Positions 21,027 to 30,839 of a DNA stretch of 64,000 nt are shown in pieces. The notes below the pieces were generated by a model that made no database searches, was not told the DNA's origin, and worked only from the letters and a program-made list of their open reading frames with translations. The DNA is from Achromobacter aegrifaciens (GTDB taxonomy: Bacteria > Pseudomonadota > Gammaproteobacteria > Burkholderiales > Burkholderiaceae_B), in assembly GCF_902859735.1 (NCBI RefSeq), contig NZ_CADIJY010000001.1:806001-870000 (forward strand), in the 5' to 3' direction. Made by a program: the position numbers and the translations under genes. Each line of letters begins with the position of its first letter. Within the stretch, counting starts at the first letter, position 1.

Positions 21027-22127
21027 ATGTCCGCAACCCTCAAACGCACCCCGCTGGCCGAAGAACACATCGCCTCTGGCGCCCGCATGGTCGACTTCGG
21101 CGGCTGGGACATGCCGCTGGCCTACGGTTCGCAGCTGGAAGAGCACCACGCCGTGCGCCAGGACGCCGGCATGTTCGACGTGTCGCACATGCTGAACGTC
21201 GACGTGGCCGGTCCCGACGCGTTCGCCTTCCTGCAGCGCCTGGTCGCCAACGACGTGTCCAAGCTGACCGTGCCCGGCAAGGCGTTGTACAGCTGCATGC
21301 TGAACCCGCAAGGCGGCGTGATCGACGACCTGATCATCTATTTCTTCGCCGCCGACGAATGGCGCGTCGTGGTCAACGCAGGCACGGCCGACAAGGACGT
21401 CGCCTGGATGCAGCGCGTCAAGCAGGCTGGCCAGTTCGACGTTGCCATCACGCCGCGCCGCGATCTGGCCATGGTGGCCGTGCAAGGCCCCAACGCCCGC
21501 GCCAAGGTCTGGGCCGCGCGCCCGGCCTGGCAGGCCGCCAGCGAGCCGCTGACCCCCTTCGTGGCCGCCCGCGTGGGCGACGACACCCTGGTGGCCCGTA
21601 CCGGCTACACCGGCGAGGACGGCTTTGAAATCGTGCTGCCGGCCGCCGAAGTCGTGCAGCTGTGGCGCGACCTGGTCGCCCAGGGCGTGCGGCCCTGCGG
21701 CCTGGGCGCGCGCGACACGCTGCGCCTGGAAGCCGGCATGAATCTGTACGGCCAGGACATGGACGAGCTGACCCAGCCCGACCAGGCCGGCCTGACCTGG
21801 ACCGTGTCCCTGAAGAACGCCGAGCGCCGCTTCATCGGCCGCGACGCGCTGGAACAATTCGCTACCCCCGCCACCTTCATCGGCCTGAAGCTGCAAGAAC
21901 GCGGCGTGATGCGCGCGCACATGGCCGTGCGCACCAAGGAAGGCACGGGCGAGCTCACCAGCGGCACCATGTCGCCCACGCTGGGCGTATCGATCGGCTT
22001 TGCCCGTCTGCCTCAAGGCGTCAAGCCGGGCGACACGGTCGAGGTCGACATCCGCGGTAAGTGGGTGCCCGCCCTGGCCTGCAAATTGCCGTTCGTGCGT
22101 AACGGCAAAGCGGTCGAACACTCGTAA
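21027..22127 (+). CDS. gcvT: Glycine cleavage system T protein (aminomethyltransferase)
   Basis: Transfers the methylene group from the lipoyl arm of GcvH to tetrahydrofolate, releasing ammonia. 366 residues from the ATG at 21027, chosen because [30 protein letters not shown] is the standard N terminus; an upstream in-frame start would fall inside the riboswitch. Visible family blocks include [67 protein letters not shown], and the C-terminal IRGKWVPA. It is the first gene of the glycine-induced gcvT-gcvH-gcvP operon. Confidence 0.97.
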   Translation: MSATLKRTPLAEEHIASGARMVDFGGWDMPLAYGSQLEEHHAVRQDAGMFDVSHMLNVDVAGPDAFAFLQRLVANDVSKLTVPGKALYSCMLNPQGGVIDDLIIYFFAADEWRVVVNAGTADKDVAWMQRVKQAGQFDVAITPRRDLAMVAVQGPNARAKVWAARPAWQAASEPLTPFVAARVGDDTLVARTGYTGEDGFEIVLPAAEVVQLWRDLVAQGVRPCGLGARDTLRLEAGMNLYGQDMDELTQPDQAGLTWTVSLKNAERRFIGRDALEQFATPATFIGLKLQERGVMRAHMAVRTKEGTGELTSGTMSPTLGVSIGFARLPQGVKPGDTVEVDIRGKWVPALACKLPFVRNGKAVEHS

Positions 22128-22225
22128 ACTCGAAGCTTCGCGCGAGCCGCCGGCCCCTGGGGCGACGGCCGCCCGCGCGAGGCGCGCAACACCATTCATC
22201 TACCCGCATTCCCTCAGGAGTTCCC

Positions 22226-22603
22226 ATGAGTCTGCCCACCGATCGCAAGTACACCGAGTCCCATGAATGGGTCAAAGCCGAAGGCGATGTGTTCGTCGTC
22301 GGCATCACCGATACCGCCCAGGATCAATTGGGCGACCTGGTCTTCGTTGGCGACGTGAAGGTCGGCGCCAAGCTGAACGCCGGTGAAACCGCTGGCGTGG
22401 TCGAATCGGTCAAGGCCGCTTCGGACATCTACGCTCCCGTGGCCGGCGAGATCGTCGCGTTCAACGAAGAGCTGGAAAACAATCCCAACCTGATCAACGA
22501 ATCGGCCTTCACCGCCTGGATCTTCAAGATCAAGCCGGTCAACGCCGCCGACGCCGACAAGCTGCTCGACGCCGCCGGCTACGAAGCCGTCGCCAACGGC
22601 TAA
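22226..22603 (+). CDS. gcvH: Glycine cleavage system H protein (lipoyl carrier)
   Basis: Carries the lipoyl group that shuttles the aminomethyl intermediate between GcvP, GcvT and dihydrolipoamide dehydrogenase. 125 residues with the lipoylation site [14 protein letters not shown], the modified lysine being residue 63. [24 protein letters not shown] and [19 protein letters not shown] are typical. A ribosome site (CAGGAG) lies before the ATG. About 100 bases separate it from both gcvT and gcvP. Confidence 0.97.
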   Translation: MSLPTDRKYTESHEWVKAEGDVFVVGITDTAQDQLGDLVFVGDVKVGAKLNAGETAGVVESVKAASDIYAPVAGEIVAFNEELENNPNLINESAFTAWIFKIKPVNAADADKLLDAAGYEAVANG

Positions 22604-22706
22604 GCCAGCCTGGCTGGAACGGGCGCAGGGCACCCGCCACGCGCCTGTTCCGCAAGATGCAATACCGTCCGTCCTCCGACGACACCCGCTATCCCGAGAC
22701 CTCTCC

Positions 22707-25580
22707 ATGTCGCGCGCCCTAGACACCCACACCGACTTCATTCCCCGCCACATCGGCCCTTCCGACGCCGACCAGGCCGCCATGCTTGCCGTCATCGGCA
22801 GCGCCAGCCTGGACGCCCTGATCGAAGAAGTCGTGCCGCCCAAGATCCGCAGCCAGGCCCCGCTCGCGCTGCCCGCCTCGCGCAGCGAAACCGACGTGCT
22901 GGCCGAACTGAAGCAGATCGCCGGCCGCAACAAGGTCTACCGCAGCTACATCGGCCAGGGGTACTACGGCACGCAGACGCCCAACGTGGTGTTGCGCAAC
23001 ATTCTTGAGAATCCCGCCTGGTACACGGCCTACACGCCTTACCAGCCCGAGATCTCGCAGGGCCGCCTCGAAGCCCTGCTGAACTACCAGACCATGGTCG
23101 CGGACCTGACCGGGCTGGACATCTCCAACGCCTCGCTGCTGGACGAAAGCACCGCCGCCGCCGAAGCCATGACGCTGGCGCGCCGCAGCGCCAAGTCGAA
23201 GAGCCCGGTGTTCTTCATTTCGCGCCACGTGCATCCCCAGACCATCGAAGTCGTGCGCACGCGCGCCGAAGGCCTGGACATCGAAATCACCATCGGCGAC
23301 GAGGCCGAAGGCCTGCCCGAGTGCTTCGGCGTGCTGCTGCAGTACCCGCACAGCACCGGCTCCGTCGCCGACTACCGCAAGCTGGCCGAAGCCGCGCATG
23401 CGCAAGGCGCCATCGTGGCCGTCGCGACCGACCTGCTGGCGCTGGCCCTGCTGGCCGCGCCCGGCGAATGGGGCGCGGATATCGCCATCGGTTCGGCCCA
23501 GCGCTTCGGCGTGCCGTTCGGTTTCGGCGGCCCGCATGCCGGCTTCATGGCCTGCAAGGACGCCTTCAAGCGCAACATGGCTGGCCGCCTGGTCGGCGTG
23601 TCCAAGGACGCGCAGGGCAACCCGGCCATGCGCCTGGCGCTGCAGACGCGCGAACAGCACATCCGCCGCGAAAAGGCCACTTCCAACATCTGCACCGCGC
23701 AAGTGCTGCTGGCCGTGATGGCTGGCATGTATGCCGTTTGGCACGGCCCGGCCGGCATCCGCCGCATCGCCGAACGCGTGCAGCGCAGCACCGCCATCCT
23801 GCGCGCCGAACTGGTCAAATTGGGCGTGAAGGTCGTCAACGACACCTTCTTCGACACGCTGTTGCTGGAGACCGGCGCGGCCACGCCGGCCATCCTGACC
23901 GCCGCCGATTGCGCGCACATCAACCTGCGCCGCGTCGATGGCGCCCGCCTGGCGGTGTCGCTGGACGAGACCGTGACCGCGGCTGACCTGCAGGCGCTGG
24001 TCAACGTCTTCGCCGCCGGCCTGGAACGCGATGACGTCGAACTCGACATCGACGCGCTGGACGCGGCCGCCGCCAGCGGCATTCCCGCCGGCGTGGCGCG
24101 CGAAAGCGCGATCCTGACGCACCCGGTGTTCTCCAGCGTGCAGTCGGAAACCGACATGCTGCGCTACCTGCGCAAGCTGGCCGACAAGGATCTGGCGCTG
24201 GACCGCACCATGATTCCGCTGGGCTCGTGCACCATGAAGCTCAACGCGACCGCCGAGATGATCCCCATCACCTGGCCCGAGTTCGCGCTGATCCACCCAT
24301 TTGCGCCGGCTTCGCAAAGCCAGGGCTACAACGAACTGATCGACCGCCTGTCGGCCGCGCTGTGCGAGATCACCGGCTACGACAACATCAGCCTGCAGCC
24401 CAACTCGGGTGCGCAGGGCGAGTACGCAGGCCTCCTGGCCATCCGCGGCTACCATCAGGCCAACGGCCAGCATCAGCGCAACATCTGCCTGATCCCGTCG
24501 TCGGCGCACGGCACCAACCCGGCCTCGGCGCAACTGGCCGGCATGGACGTGGTGGTGGTGGCGTCGGATGCCAACGGCAACGTCGATCTGGCCGACCTGC
24601 GCGCCAAGATCGAACAGGTCGGCGACAAGCTGGCCGCTTTGATGATCACGTATCCGTCGACCCACGGCGTGTTCGAGGAAGCCGTCACCGAGATCTGCGA
24701 TCTGGTGCACCAGGCCGGCGGCCAGGTCTACCTGGACGGCGCCAACATGAACGCGATGGTGGGCGTGGCCCAGCCGGGCAAGTTCGGTTCGGACGTGTCC
24801 CACCTGAACCTGCACAAGACCTTCTGCATTCCGCACGGCGGCGGCGGCCCCGGCGTGGGCCCTGTGGCGGTGCGCGCGCACCTGGCTCCGTACCTGCCGG
24901 GCGTGGTGAACGAGCAGGGCAAGCTGCCTGGCGACGCCAAGGTCGGCCCGGTGTCGGCCGCGCCGTTCGGTTCCGCGGGCATCCTGCCGATTCCGTTCGT
25001 GTACATCTCGCTGATGGGCGCCGACGGCCTGCGCCGCGCCACCGAAGTCGCCATCCTGAACGCCAATTACATCGCCACCCGCCTGCGGGACCACTATCCG
25101 GTCCTGTACGCGGGCCGCAACGGCCGCGTGGCGCACGAGTGCATCCTCGATGTGCGTCCGCTCAAGGAAACCAGCGGCATCAGCGCCGAAGACATCGCCA
25201 AGCGCCTGATGGACTACGGCTTCCATGCGCCCACCATGAGCTTCCCGGTGGCCGGCACGCTGATGGTCGAGCCGACCGAATCGGAAGGCGTTGCCGAACT
25301 GGACCGCTTCATCGACGCGATGATCTCGATCCGCGAAGAAATCGCCCAGGTCGAGCGCGGCGAGCGCGATGCCGAGGACAACGTCCTGAAGAACGCGCCG
25401 CACACCGCGCAGATGCTGCTGGCCGAGGAATGGCTGCACGCGTACCCGCGCCAGCAGGCCGCCTACCCGGTGGCCTCGCTGCGCGACGCCAAGTACTGGC
25501 CGCCGGTTGCCCGCGTGGACAACGCCTATGGCGACCGCAACCTGGTGTGCGCCTGCTTGCCGATCGAAGCCTACGCATAA
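22707..25580 (+). CDS. gcvP: Glycine dehydrogenase (decarboxylating), P protein
   Basis: PLP enzyme that decarboxylates glycine and loads the remaining aminomethyl group on GcvH. 957 residues, the single-chain form of proteobacteria (E. coli is 957). The N-terminal half is the pseudo-catalytic P-alpha-like domain ([36 protein letters not shown]). The C-terminal half has the active-site lysine at residue 704 in [18 protein letters not shown], and [12 protein letters not shown]. It ends the riboswitch-controlled operon and is followed by a strong bidirectional terminator. A long minus-strand open frame over it is a codon-bias shadow. Confidence 0.97.
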   Translation: MSRALDTHTDFIPRHIGPSDADQAAMLAVIGSASLDALIEEVVPPKIRSQAPLALPASRSETDVLAELKQIAGRNKVYRSYIGQGYYGTQTPNVVLRNILENPAWYTAYTPYQPEISQGRLEALLNYQTMVADLTGLDISNASLLDESTAAAEAMTLARRSAKSKSPVFFISRHVHPQTIEVVRTRAEGLDIEITIGDEAEGLPECFGVLLQYPHSTGSVADYRKLAEAAHAQGAIVAVATDLLALALLAAPGEWGADIAIGSAQRFGVPFGFGGPHAGFMACKDAFKRNMAGRLVGVSKDAQGNPAMRLALQTREQHIRREKATSNICTAQVLLAVMAGMYAVWHGPAGIRRIAERVQRSTAILRAELVKLGVKVVNDTFFDTLLLETGAATPAILTAADCAHINLRRVDGARLAVSLDETVTAADLQALVNVFAAGLERDDVELDIDALDAAAASGIPAGVARESAILTHPVFSSVQSETDMLRYLRKLADKDLALDRTMIPLGSCTMKLNATAEMIPITWPEFALIHPFAPASQSQGYNELIDRLSAALCEITGYDNISLQPNSGAQGEYAGLLAIRGYHQANGQHQRNICLIPSSAHGTNPASAQLAGMDVVVVASDANGNVDLADLRAKIEQVGDKLAALMITYPSTHGVFEEAVTEICDLVHQAGGQVYLDGANMNAMVGVAQPGKFGSDVSHLNLHKTFCIPHGGGGPGVGPVAVRAHLAPYLPGVVNEQGKLPGDAKVGPVSAAPFGSAGILPIPFVYISLMGADGLRRATEVAILNANYIATRLRDHYPVLYAGRNGRVAHECILDVRPLKETSGISAEDIAKRLMDYGFHAPTMSFPVAGTLMVEPTESEGVAELDRFIDAMISIREEIAQVERGERDAEDNVLKNAPHTAQMLLAEEWLHAYPRQQAAYPVASLRDAKYWPPVARVDNAYGDRNLVCACLPIEAYA

Positions 25581-25620
25581 ATGCGGGCCGGGAGGCCCGG
25601 CGCGAGCCGGGTCCAAGGCA

Positions 25621-25657
25621 AAAAAAATCCCCCATCCGAAAGATGGGGGATTTTTTT
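25621..25657. terminator. Bidirectional terminator after gcvP
   Basis: ATCCCCCATC (25627-25636), loop CGAAA, GATGGGGGAT (25642-25651), flanked by seven A on the left and seven T on the right. It serves both gcvP and the convergent DUF945 gene. Confidence 0.92.
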
Positions 25658-25676
25658 GTCTCGCGTCAGCCGAGGT

Positions 25677-27650
25677 TTACTTCGCCGGCGCGGCCTTGCT
25701 GGCCACCGAGAAGTCTTCCGCGATGCTGAAGAACGTGTTGAGCATGATCTGCAGGTTTTCCTTGCCGATGCCGCCTTCCGAGTTCATGTCCATCTGCAGC
25801 ACGGCCCGGTTCTTGTCGTCCAGGTAGGCGCGGGTCCAGCGGTATTCCTGGTTCCAGGCGTTGATGGCCTTGAGCGAGACCGGCTTCTTGCTGCTGTAGG
25901 TCGCGGTCACGACGAGGTCATGGCACTTCTCGGTGAAGTCGTTGCACAGGAAGTCGACGCGCAGCTCGCTGGCGCCAGTGTCGCGGGGATCCAGGATCAG
26001 GACGGGACCTTCGTCGCCGTCTTGCTTGCGGGGGTTGTAGACCATGTCGTCCAGCATGGTCGTCACGGTGTCCAGGTCGAAGTCCTGCATGTAGCCGGCC
26101 ACGGACGCGGTGTCGGAGGGCGCGGCAAGTTCCGCGCCTTCGGCCGGTTCGCCTTCCTCTTCCATGCCGTCCATGTCATCCATGTCGTCGTCCATTCCGG
26201 TCGCGCCCAGCAGGCCCGAGAACAGTTCGTCGGCGGGGATCTTCTGGCCGTTCAGGTCGCCCATGCCATCGGCGTAGTGGAACTTGCCGATGATGTTGTC
26301 GCCGTCGTTCTTGCCGACGTTGAGCATTTCAGCCATGCCGGACATCGAGCGCATCTGGTCGTCGGCTTCCTCGGCCGCCTTTTCCGCGGTCAAGCCCTGC
26401 TTCTTGACGGCGTACTGGACGATCAGTTCCCGCACCATGGGCTTGGAGATGACCAGCGTCGCATCGATCTGCTTGATGGCCTTGACCATGATCTCCTGCG
26501 GCGTCAGGTCCTTGACGTTGGGCGGATTGGTCAGGTCCAGCGCGAAGGTCAGCTTGCTTTCGCCCTTGTCGGTCTTCCAGCTGATCGGGTCGATGCTGAA
26601 CGTGGGGTTGCCGTTGAGCAGCTTGCCGGCGTTTTCCAGCACGGCGTCGAACTGCTCGTCCTTCAGGCCTTCGTCGCTGGCGCCCAGCATGTACTGGCGC
26701 ACGATCTGGTTGTAGGTGTCCGACAGCTGCTTGATGGCGGCGCCGTCCAGCTTGGCGAGCTTGATCACGGCCTGGCCGTTGCCCAGCGCCACGTCGTTGA
26801 GCGTGATGGTGCCGGTCTGGTAGGTGGCTTCGACGTTGACGTTCTTGTCGTCTTCGGCCAGCTTGACGCCGTAGCCCAGATTGTCCACCGAGACCTTGAT
26901 GTCGTCGCCGGCGCGGGTCACGTCGAGGCGCTTGAGCTTGACGCTGGAATCTCCGATGGAGAGGCCGAACTTGCCCATGCGGCTGTCTACGTCCATGGTC
27001 AGGCCGGACATCAGCATCTTGACGGGATCATCCGACTTTTCGCCGTCCACCGACAGCGTTTCGACCAGGGCGTGCGCCGTGACGGCCTGCAGCGCGCGGT
27101 CGAAGGTGCCGTTGATCGCCATGCCGCTGAAATTGACGGCGTTGCCTTCGTGCGTGATCTGCACGGGGGCAATATTGGCGGTGGAGGTGGCGAAGCCGCC
27201 GAAACTGATGACCGTGTCGGCGCTCAGGGGCGCGACGCCCTTGGTCAGCTCGAACAGTTCCTTGATGTTGTCGGTCTTGGCGAGCTCGGCGTGCGTGAAC
27301 GCCAGCTTGGGCGCGATGGCGCCGCGCGCCAGGGCGCTCTTGGGGAAGGGGCCGTGTTCGATGGACGCATCGAACTCGATCATGCCCTTGGGCATGTCTT
27401 CGGCGACCTTGTCGCCCTTGACCAGCGACACGCCGTAGCGCGCCTGCGTCGAGAACAGGCCACGCTCGTACTTCAGCTGATCGATGCGCAGACCGAACAG
27501 GGGCGTGATCTTGGCCAGCTTTTCATTGGCTTCCGCCAGGTGGCGCTGCGAGCTTTCCTCGATGCGCTTGCCGGTGTACCACGTGGCCCCGACCCAGCTT
27601 CCCGCTCCCACTATGACCACGCCCAGGGTGATCGCTACGCTCTTTTTCAT
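25677..27650 (-). CDS. YdgA-like DUF945 envelope protein
   Basis: 657 residues with an N-terminal uncleaved signal anchor (MKKSVAITLGVVIVGAGSWVGATWYTGKRIEE), then a long beta-rich periplasmic part. The opening GKRIEESSQRHLAEANEKL and the repeated layout match the DUF945/YdgA family; molecular function is unknown. Family members I recall are about 450-500 residues. This one is longer, partly because of a Met/Asp/Glu-rich segment (about residues 478-512, with GMDDDMDDMDGMEEEGEPAEG), followed by a C-terminal domain with a FLCNDFTEKCHD cysteine pair that may form a disulfide. Transcribed alone, convergent with gcvP. Confidence 0.8.
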   Translation of the reverse strand: MKKSVAITLGVVIVGAGSWVGATWYTGKRIEESSQRHLAEANEKLAKITPLFGLRIDQLKYERGLFSTQARYGVSLVKGDKVAEDMPKGMIEFDASIEHGPFPKSALARGAIAPKLAFTHAELAKTDNIKELFELTKGVAPLSADTVISFGGFATSTANIAPVQITHEGNAVNFSGMAINGTFDRALQAVTAHALVETLSVDGEKSDDPVKMLMSGLTMDVDSRMGKFGLSIGDSSVKLKRLDVTRAGDDIKVSVDNLGYGVKLAEDDKNVNVEATYQTGTITLNDVALGNGQAVIKLAKLDGAAIKQLSDTYNQIVRQYMLGASDEGLKDEQFDAVLENAGKLLNGNPTFSIDPISWKTDKGESKLTFALDLTNPPNVKDLTPQEIMVKAIKQIDATLVISKPMVRELIVQYAVKKQGLTAEKAAEEADDQMRSMSGMAEMLNVGKNDGDNIIGKFHYADGMGDLNGQKIPADELFSGLLGATGMDDDMDDMDGMEEEGEPAEGAELAAPSDTASVAGYMQDFDLDTVTTMLDDMVYNPRKQDGDEGPVLILDPRDTGASELRVDFLCNDFTEKCHDLVVTATYSSKKPVSLKAINAWNQEYRWTRAYLDDKNRAVLQMDMNSEGGIGKENLQIMLNTFFSIAEDFSVASKAAPAK

Positions 27651-27836
27651 CGTTCTGCTTGTATCGTTGATTATCGAGTCATATCCGGTGAACGGCGGCT
27701 GCTTCTGGCCGCCGGACGCCGTTACTGACGCCCGCCATCGGAATACGCGTATTCATCGGCCTGTAAGGCCCGCGGCGAGTATACCGAGGCCGATGGTCAT
27801 CTGAGGGCGCTCGCCGTTACAGAAGATTTCAAAATG

Positions 27837-27862
27837 AAAGCCGGCGCAGTTGCGCCGGCTTT
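27837..27862 (-). terminator. Terminator of the M81/ABC transporter operon
   Basis: AAAGCCGGCGC and GCGCCGGCTTT with an AGTT loop, just downstream (minus strand) of the last operon gene. The stem is strong and the T-tract modest. Confidence 0.7.
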
Positions 27863-27888
27863 CCGGGGTACAGCGACGGCGGTCCGGT

Positions 27889-29364
27889 TTACATCGGATC
27901 TAGGGGATAGATGGGGCGGCGCACGTGCTTGAAATCAAGCTGGCCGTAGTCCGAGGTGGTCACCCCCACGCCGGTGCATTCGATGACCTGCGTTGCCATG
28001 TCGGAAAAGCCCGCGCGCCAATGCACCCGGCTCTTGAGCACGACATAGCGTTTTTGCAGCGGATCGATGCCGGCCGACAGCAGGCAGTTGATGTCGAACG
28101 GCTCCTGGTGACGGGACACCACCACGATTTCCACGCGGCCTGTGTCGATCACGACCGTCAGGCCGGTGTCGTTGCGCACGCCGCGGTACATGGGGCCGCG
28201 GTTCAGGTAGACGCCGTCGAACACCAGCTTGACGCGGCCGGTAACCTCCAGCGGCTCGCTGGGCTCCTTGATGGCGGGCATGGCGAGCTTGCCGCCGAGC
28301 TGGATCGTGATTGTCTGGCCCACGCCTGCCGCAGCCGCGTCGAGTGCGGCCTGCGGGTCGCAAATGGCATAGAAGACCACGTTCTCCAGTTCCTGGCGCA
28401 GCACCTCGGCCAGCACGGCGGTGGTGTCCATGGTGCCGCCGGAACCGGTATTGTCGTAATGGTCCAGCAGCACGACCGGGCCTTGTTCGATGGCCTTGGC
28501 GCGGGCTATGGTGGGCGCCAGCGGCTCCGGGTGGAATACCCAGTCGGCGCGGCCGTTCCAGGCCTGGTCCAGCAGTTCGTCGCGGTGGCGCTGCGCCTGG
28601 GCCAGGTTGCCGTCGGTACAGACCACGGCGCTCAGGCCGGCTTCGCGGATGTCGGCGTGGGGGAATCCCACGAAGACGGAGGCGGCCAGGACGCCGCCGG
28701 CTTCCAGTTCCTTGCAGCGTTCCTGCAGCGGCTTGTTGGGCACCGCGTGGGTGCCTTGGCACATGATGTGCGGCAGCATGGGCTTGTTGGCCCAGGACAT
28801 GACAGGCTTGATCTCGCCCTTCAGGGTGCGCGCGATCACGTTCGCGGCGCGCAGGCCGGCCGCGCGGATGTCCACGTGCGGATAGGTATGGAAGCCGGTG
28901 ATGACCGTGGCATGCTTGACGATGTCGTCGTAGATATTGGCGTGCATGTCCAGCGTCACCGCCACGGGCGTGTGCGGATCGATCTCGCGCAGGCGGCGCA
29001 GCAGGTCGCCCTCGGCGTCCTCCACGCCTTCGGCGACCATGGCGCCGTGCAGGTCGAGCAGGATGGCGTCGTAGCCGCCGCGCTGGACCTCGTCCAGGAC
29101 CAGCTTGCATAGCCGTTCATGGGTTTCGGCGCTGGCGGGGCCGCTGGGCCAGGATTCGGCCGCCACGGGCACGACCATCTCGGCGCCTTCGCGGCGCGCC
29201 ACTTCGATATAGCCGCCCAGCCCGCTGTCGGTGTTCTCGTAGGCCTTGATGGCGCGGTCGCCGGCCAGGACCTCCGGGTTGCCGCGAAAGAAGCGCTCAA
29301 GCGGGGTAGGCACGGGCGAAAACGTATTCGTCTCGTGCTTGATCATTGCCAAAAGCCAACGCAT
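27889..29364 (-). CDS. M81 family (MlrC-like) metallopeptidase, copy A
   Basis: 491 residues. Family M81 is named for microcystinase MlrC, a zinc enzyme that cleaves linearised microcystin; most members are uncharacterised. The motifs are all present: MIKHETNTFSP at the N terminus, LLDLHGAMVAEG, LDMHANIYDDIVKHA, GFHTYPHVD (likely metal-binding His/Asp residues), and the C-terminal LDHYDNTGSGGTMDTTAVL. There is no signal peptide, so it acts in the cytoplasm on imported substrate. It is the last gene of the operon, 33 bases after the amidase gene, and a divergent paralogue (copy B) opens the same operon. The substrate is unknown. Confidence 0.85.
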   Translation of the reverse strand: MRWLLAMIKHETNTFSPVPTPLERFFRGNPEVLAGDRAIKAYENTDSGLGGYIEVARREGAEMVVPVAAESWPSGPASAETHERLCKLVLDEVQRGGYDAILLDLHGAMVAEGVEDAEGDLLRRLREIDPHTPVAVTLDMHANIYDDIVKHATVITGFHTYPHVDIRAAGLRAANVIARTLKGEIKPVMSWANKPMLPHIMCQGTHAVPNKPLQERCKELEAGGVLAASVFVGFPHADIREAGLSAVVCTDGNLAQAQRHRDELLDQAWNGRADWVFHPEPLAPTIARAKAIEQGPVVLLDHYDNTGSGGTMDTTAVLAEVLRQELENVVFYAICDPQAALDAAAAGVGQTITIQLGGKLAMPAIKEPSEPLEVTGRVKLVFDGVYLNRGPMYRGVRNDTGLTVVIDTGRVEIVVVSRHQEPFDINCLLSAGIDPLQKRYVVLKSRVHWRAGFSDMATQVIECTGVGVTTSDYGQLDFKHVRRPIYPLDPM

Positions 29365-29397
29365 GGGAATTCCTGTGGGTTTGCTGTTGAGGATCGG

Positions 29398-30807
29398 TCA
29401 GGCCGCCCGGGGCGGCTGGGGCCAGGGGTGTTGTTCGGGTCGCATGGCTTCCCAGGCGCGCGCCATGCGCAGCACCCCCAGGTCGTCAAAGCGCGCGCCA
29501 GCGATCTGCAGGCCGATGGGCAGGCCGGCCTTGGTGTAGCCGCAATTGACGGACGCCGCGGGCTGCTCGCTCATGTTGTACGGAAGCGTGAATCCGATGT
29601 GGTGCATGGTGGTCGCGACCTCGTTGGTGGGCGACGGCCATTCGGCGTTGTAGGCGACCACCGGGGCCACGGGCGAGAGCACGTAGTCGTAGGGCGCGCA
29701 GGCCGCGACCGTCTTGGCGCGCACGTTCATGGTCTCGTAGTAGCTGCGGAATACGGCTTCGCCGGACTGGCCGCCGCCGCTTTCCGCCCAGGTGCGGATG
29801 AAGGGCAGGATCTTGTCGCGGCGGGCCTGCGGCAAGGCCGACAGATCGATGGCCGAGCGCGTGCGCCAGAAGCGGTCCACGCCCTCCAGCATGTCGGGCG
29901 TCATCCAGGGCTGCATCGGCGTCACGATGGCGCCGGCGGCCTCGAAGGCGCGGGCAGCGGCCTCGACCGCGGCGCGGATTTCCGGGTCCAGGGGCAGGCC
30001 GCAGCCCGCATCCATGAGCAAGCCGATGCGCAGGCCGCGCAGGTCGAGTTCCAGGTCCAGCCAGTCGAAGTCCTGGTAGGGCAGGCTCATGTGGTCGCGC
30101 GCGTCGGGCTGCGACAGCACGCCCATCATGAGCGCCGAGTCGGCGACGGTGCGCGTCATGGGGCCGGCGCAGCGGCCCATGAACGGCGGGTCGATGGGAA
30201 TGCGGCCCAGGCTGGGCTTGAGCGTGGCAATGCCGCACCAGGCCGCCGGCAGACGCACGGAACCGCCGATGTCGGTGCCGATATGCAGCGGGCCGTAGCC
30301 TGCGGCTGCCGCGGCGCCCGCGCCGGCGCTGGAGCCTCCGGGGTTCTTGGAAAGGTCCCAGGGATTGCGGGTCAGTTCATGGAAGCTGGACAGTCCCGAG
30401 GACAGCATGCCGAAGTCGGGCATGGTGGTCTTGCCCAGCAGCACGGCGCCCGCCTCGCGCATGCGGGCGGCCGGCGGTGCATCGGCGGCGGCAGGCTTCA
30501 ATTCCGTTGCTGCCGTGCCCAGCGGCACCGGCACGCCGCGCGTGGCGATGTTTTCCTTGATGGTGGCGGGCACGCCGTCCAGCGTGTGCCCGCCGGTCGC
30601 CAGCGGTTCGCCCTTCATCCAGCGAGCCTCGGAGGCGCGGGCCTGCGCCAGCGCGCCGTCCGCATCCAGCGCGTAGGTGGCCTTTAGCTGGGGCTCCCAG
30701 CGGGCGATATGCTCCAGCACCGAGCGGGTGACTTCGACGGGCGAGAGCGTCTTGTCGCGGTAGGCCTGGAGCAGCTCCACGGCGGACAGTTCATGCGGTT
30801 GCGGCAT
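29398..30807 (-). CDS. Amidase (amidase-signature family)
   Basis: 469 residues, cytoplasmic. The Ser-cisSer-Lys triad of the amidase-signature family is visible: Lys84 in PATIKENIATRG, Ser159/160 in GGSSAGAGAAAAAGYG, and the nucleophile Ser183 in GTDIGGSVRLPA. The family hydrolyses carboxamides, including amino-acid and aryl amides. It lies between the ABC ATPase gene and M81 copy A in one transcription direction with short gaps (about 32 bases each side), so it probably processes the same imported compound. GatA is unlikely because no gatB or gatC neighbours are present and the C terminus differs. Confidence 0.88.
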   Translation of the reverse strand: MPQPHELSAVELLQAYRDKTLSPVEVTRSVLEHIARWEPQLKATYALDADGALAQARASEARWMKGEPLATGGHTLDGVPATIKENIATRGVPVPLGTAATELKPAAADAPPAARMREAGAVLLGKTTMPDFGMLSSGLSSFHELTRNPWDLSKNPGGSSAGAGAAAAAGYGPLHIGTDIGGSVRLPAAWCGIATLKPSLGRIPIDPPFMGRCAGPMTRTVADSALMMGVLSQPDARDHMSLPYQDFDWLDLELDLRGLRIGLLMDAGCGLPLDPEIRAAVEAAARAFEAAGAIVTPMQPWMTPDMLEGVDRFWRTRSAIDLSALPQARRDKILPFIRTWAESGGGQSGEAVFRSYYETMNVRAKTVAACAPYDYVLSPVAPVVAYNAEWPSPTNEVATTMHHIGFTLPYNMSEQPAASVNCGYTKAGLPIGLQIAGARFDDLGVLRMARAWEAMRPEQHPWPQPPRAA

Positions 30808-30839
30808 TTCGGTTCCAGTGTGTGTACAGGCTGCGAGTT

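Noticed and set aside
22719-25616. 965-codon open frame antisense to gcvP
   Set aside because: Same shadow effect; gcvP with its PLP lysine and full length is unambiguous.
29398-30807. GatA subunit of the tRNA amidotransferase
   Set aside because: No gatB or gatC neighbours and position inside a peptide-uptake operon; generic amidase is the safer call.
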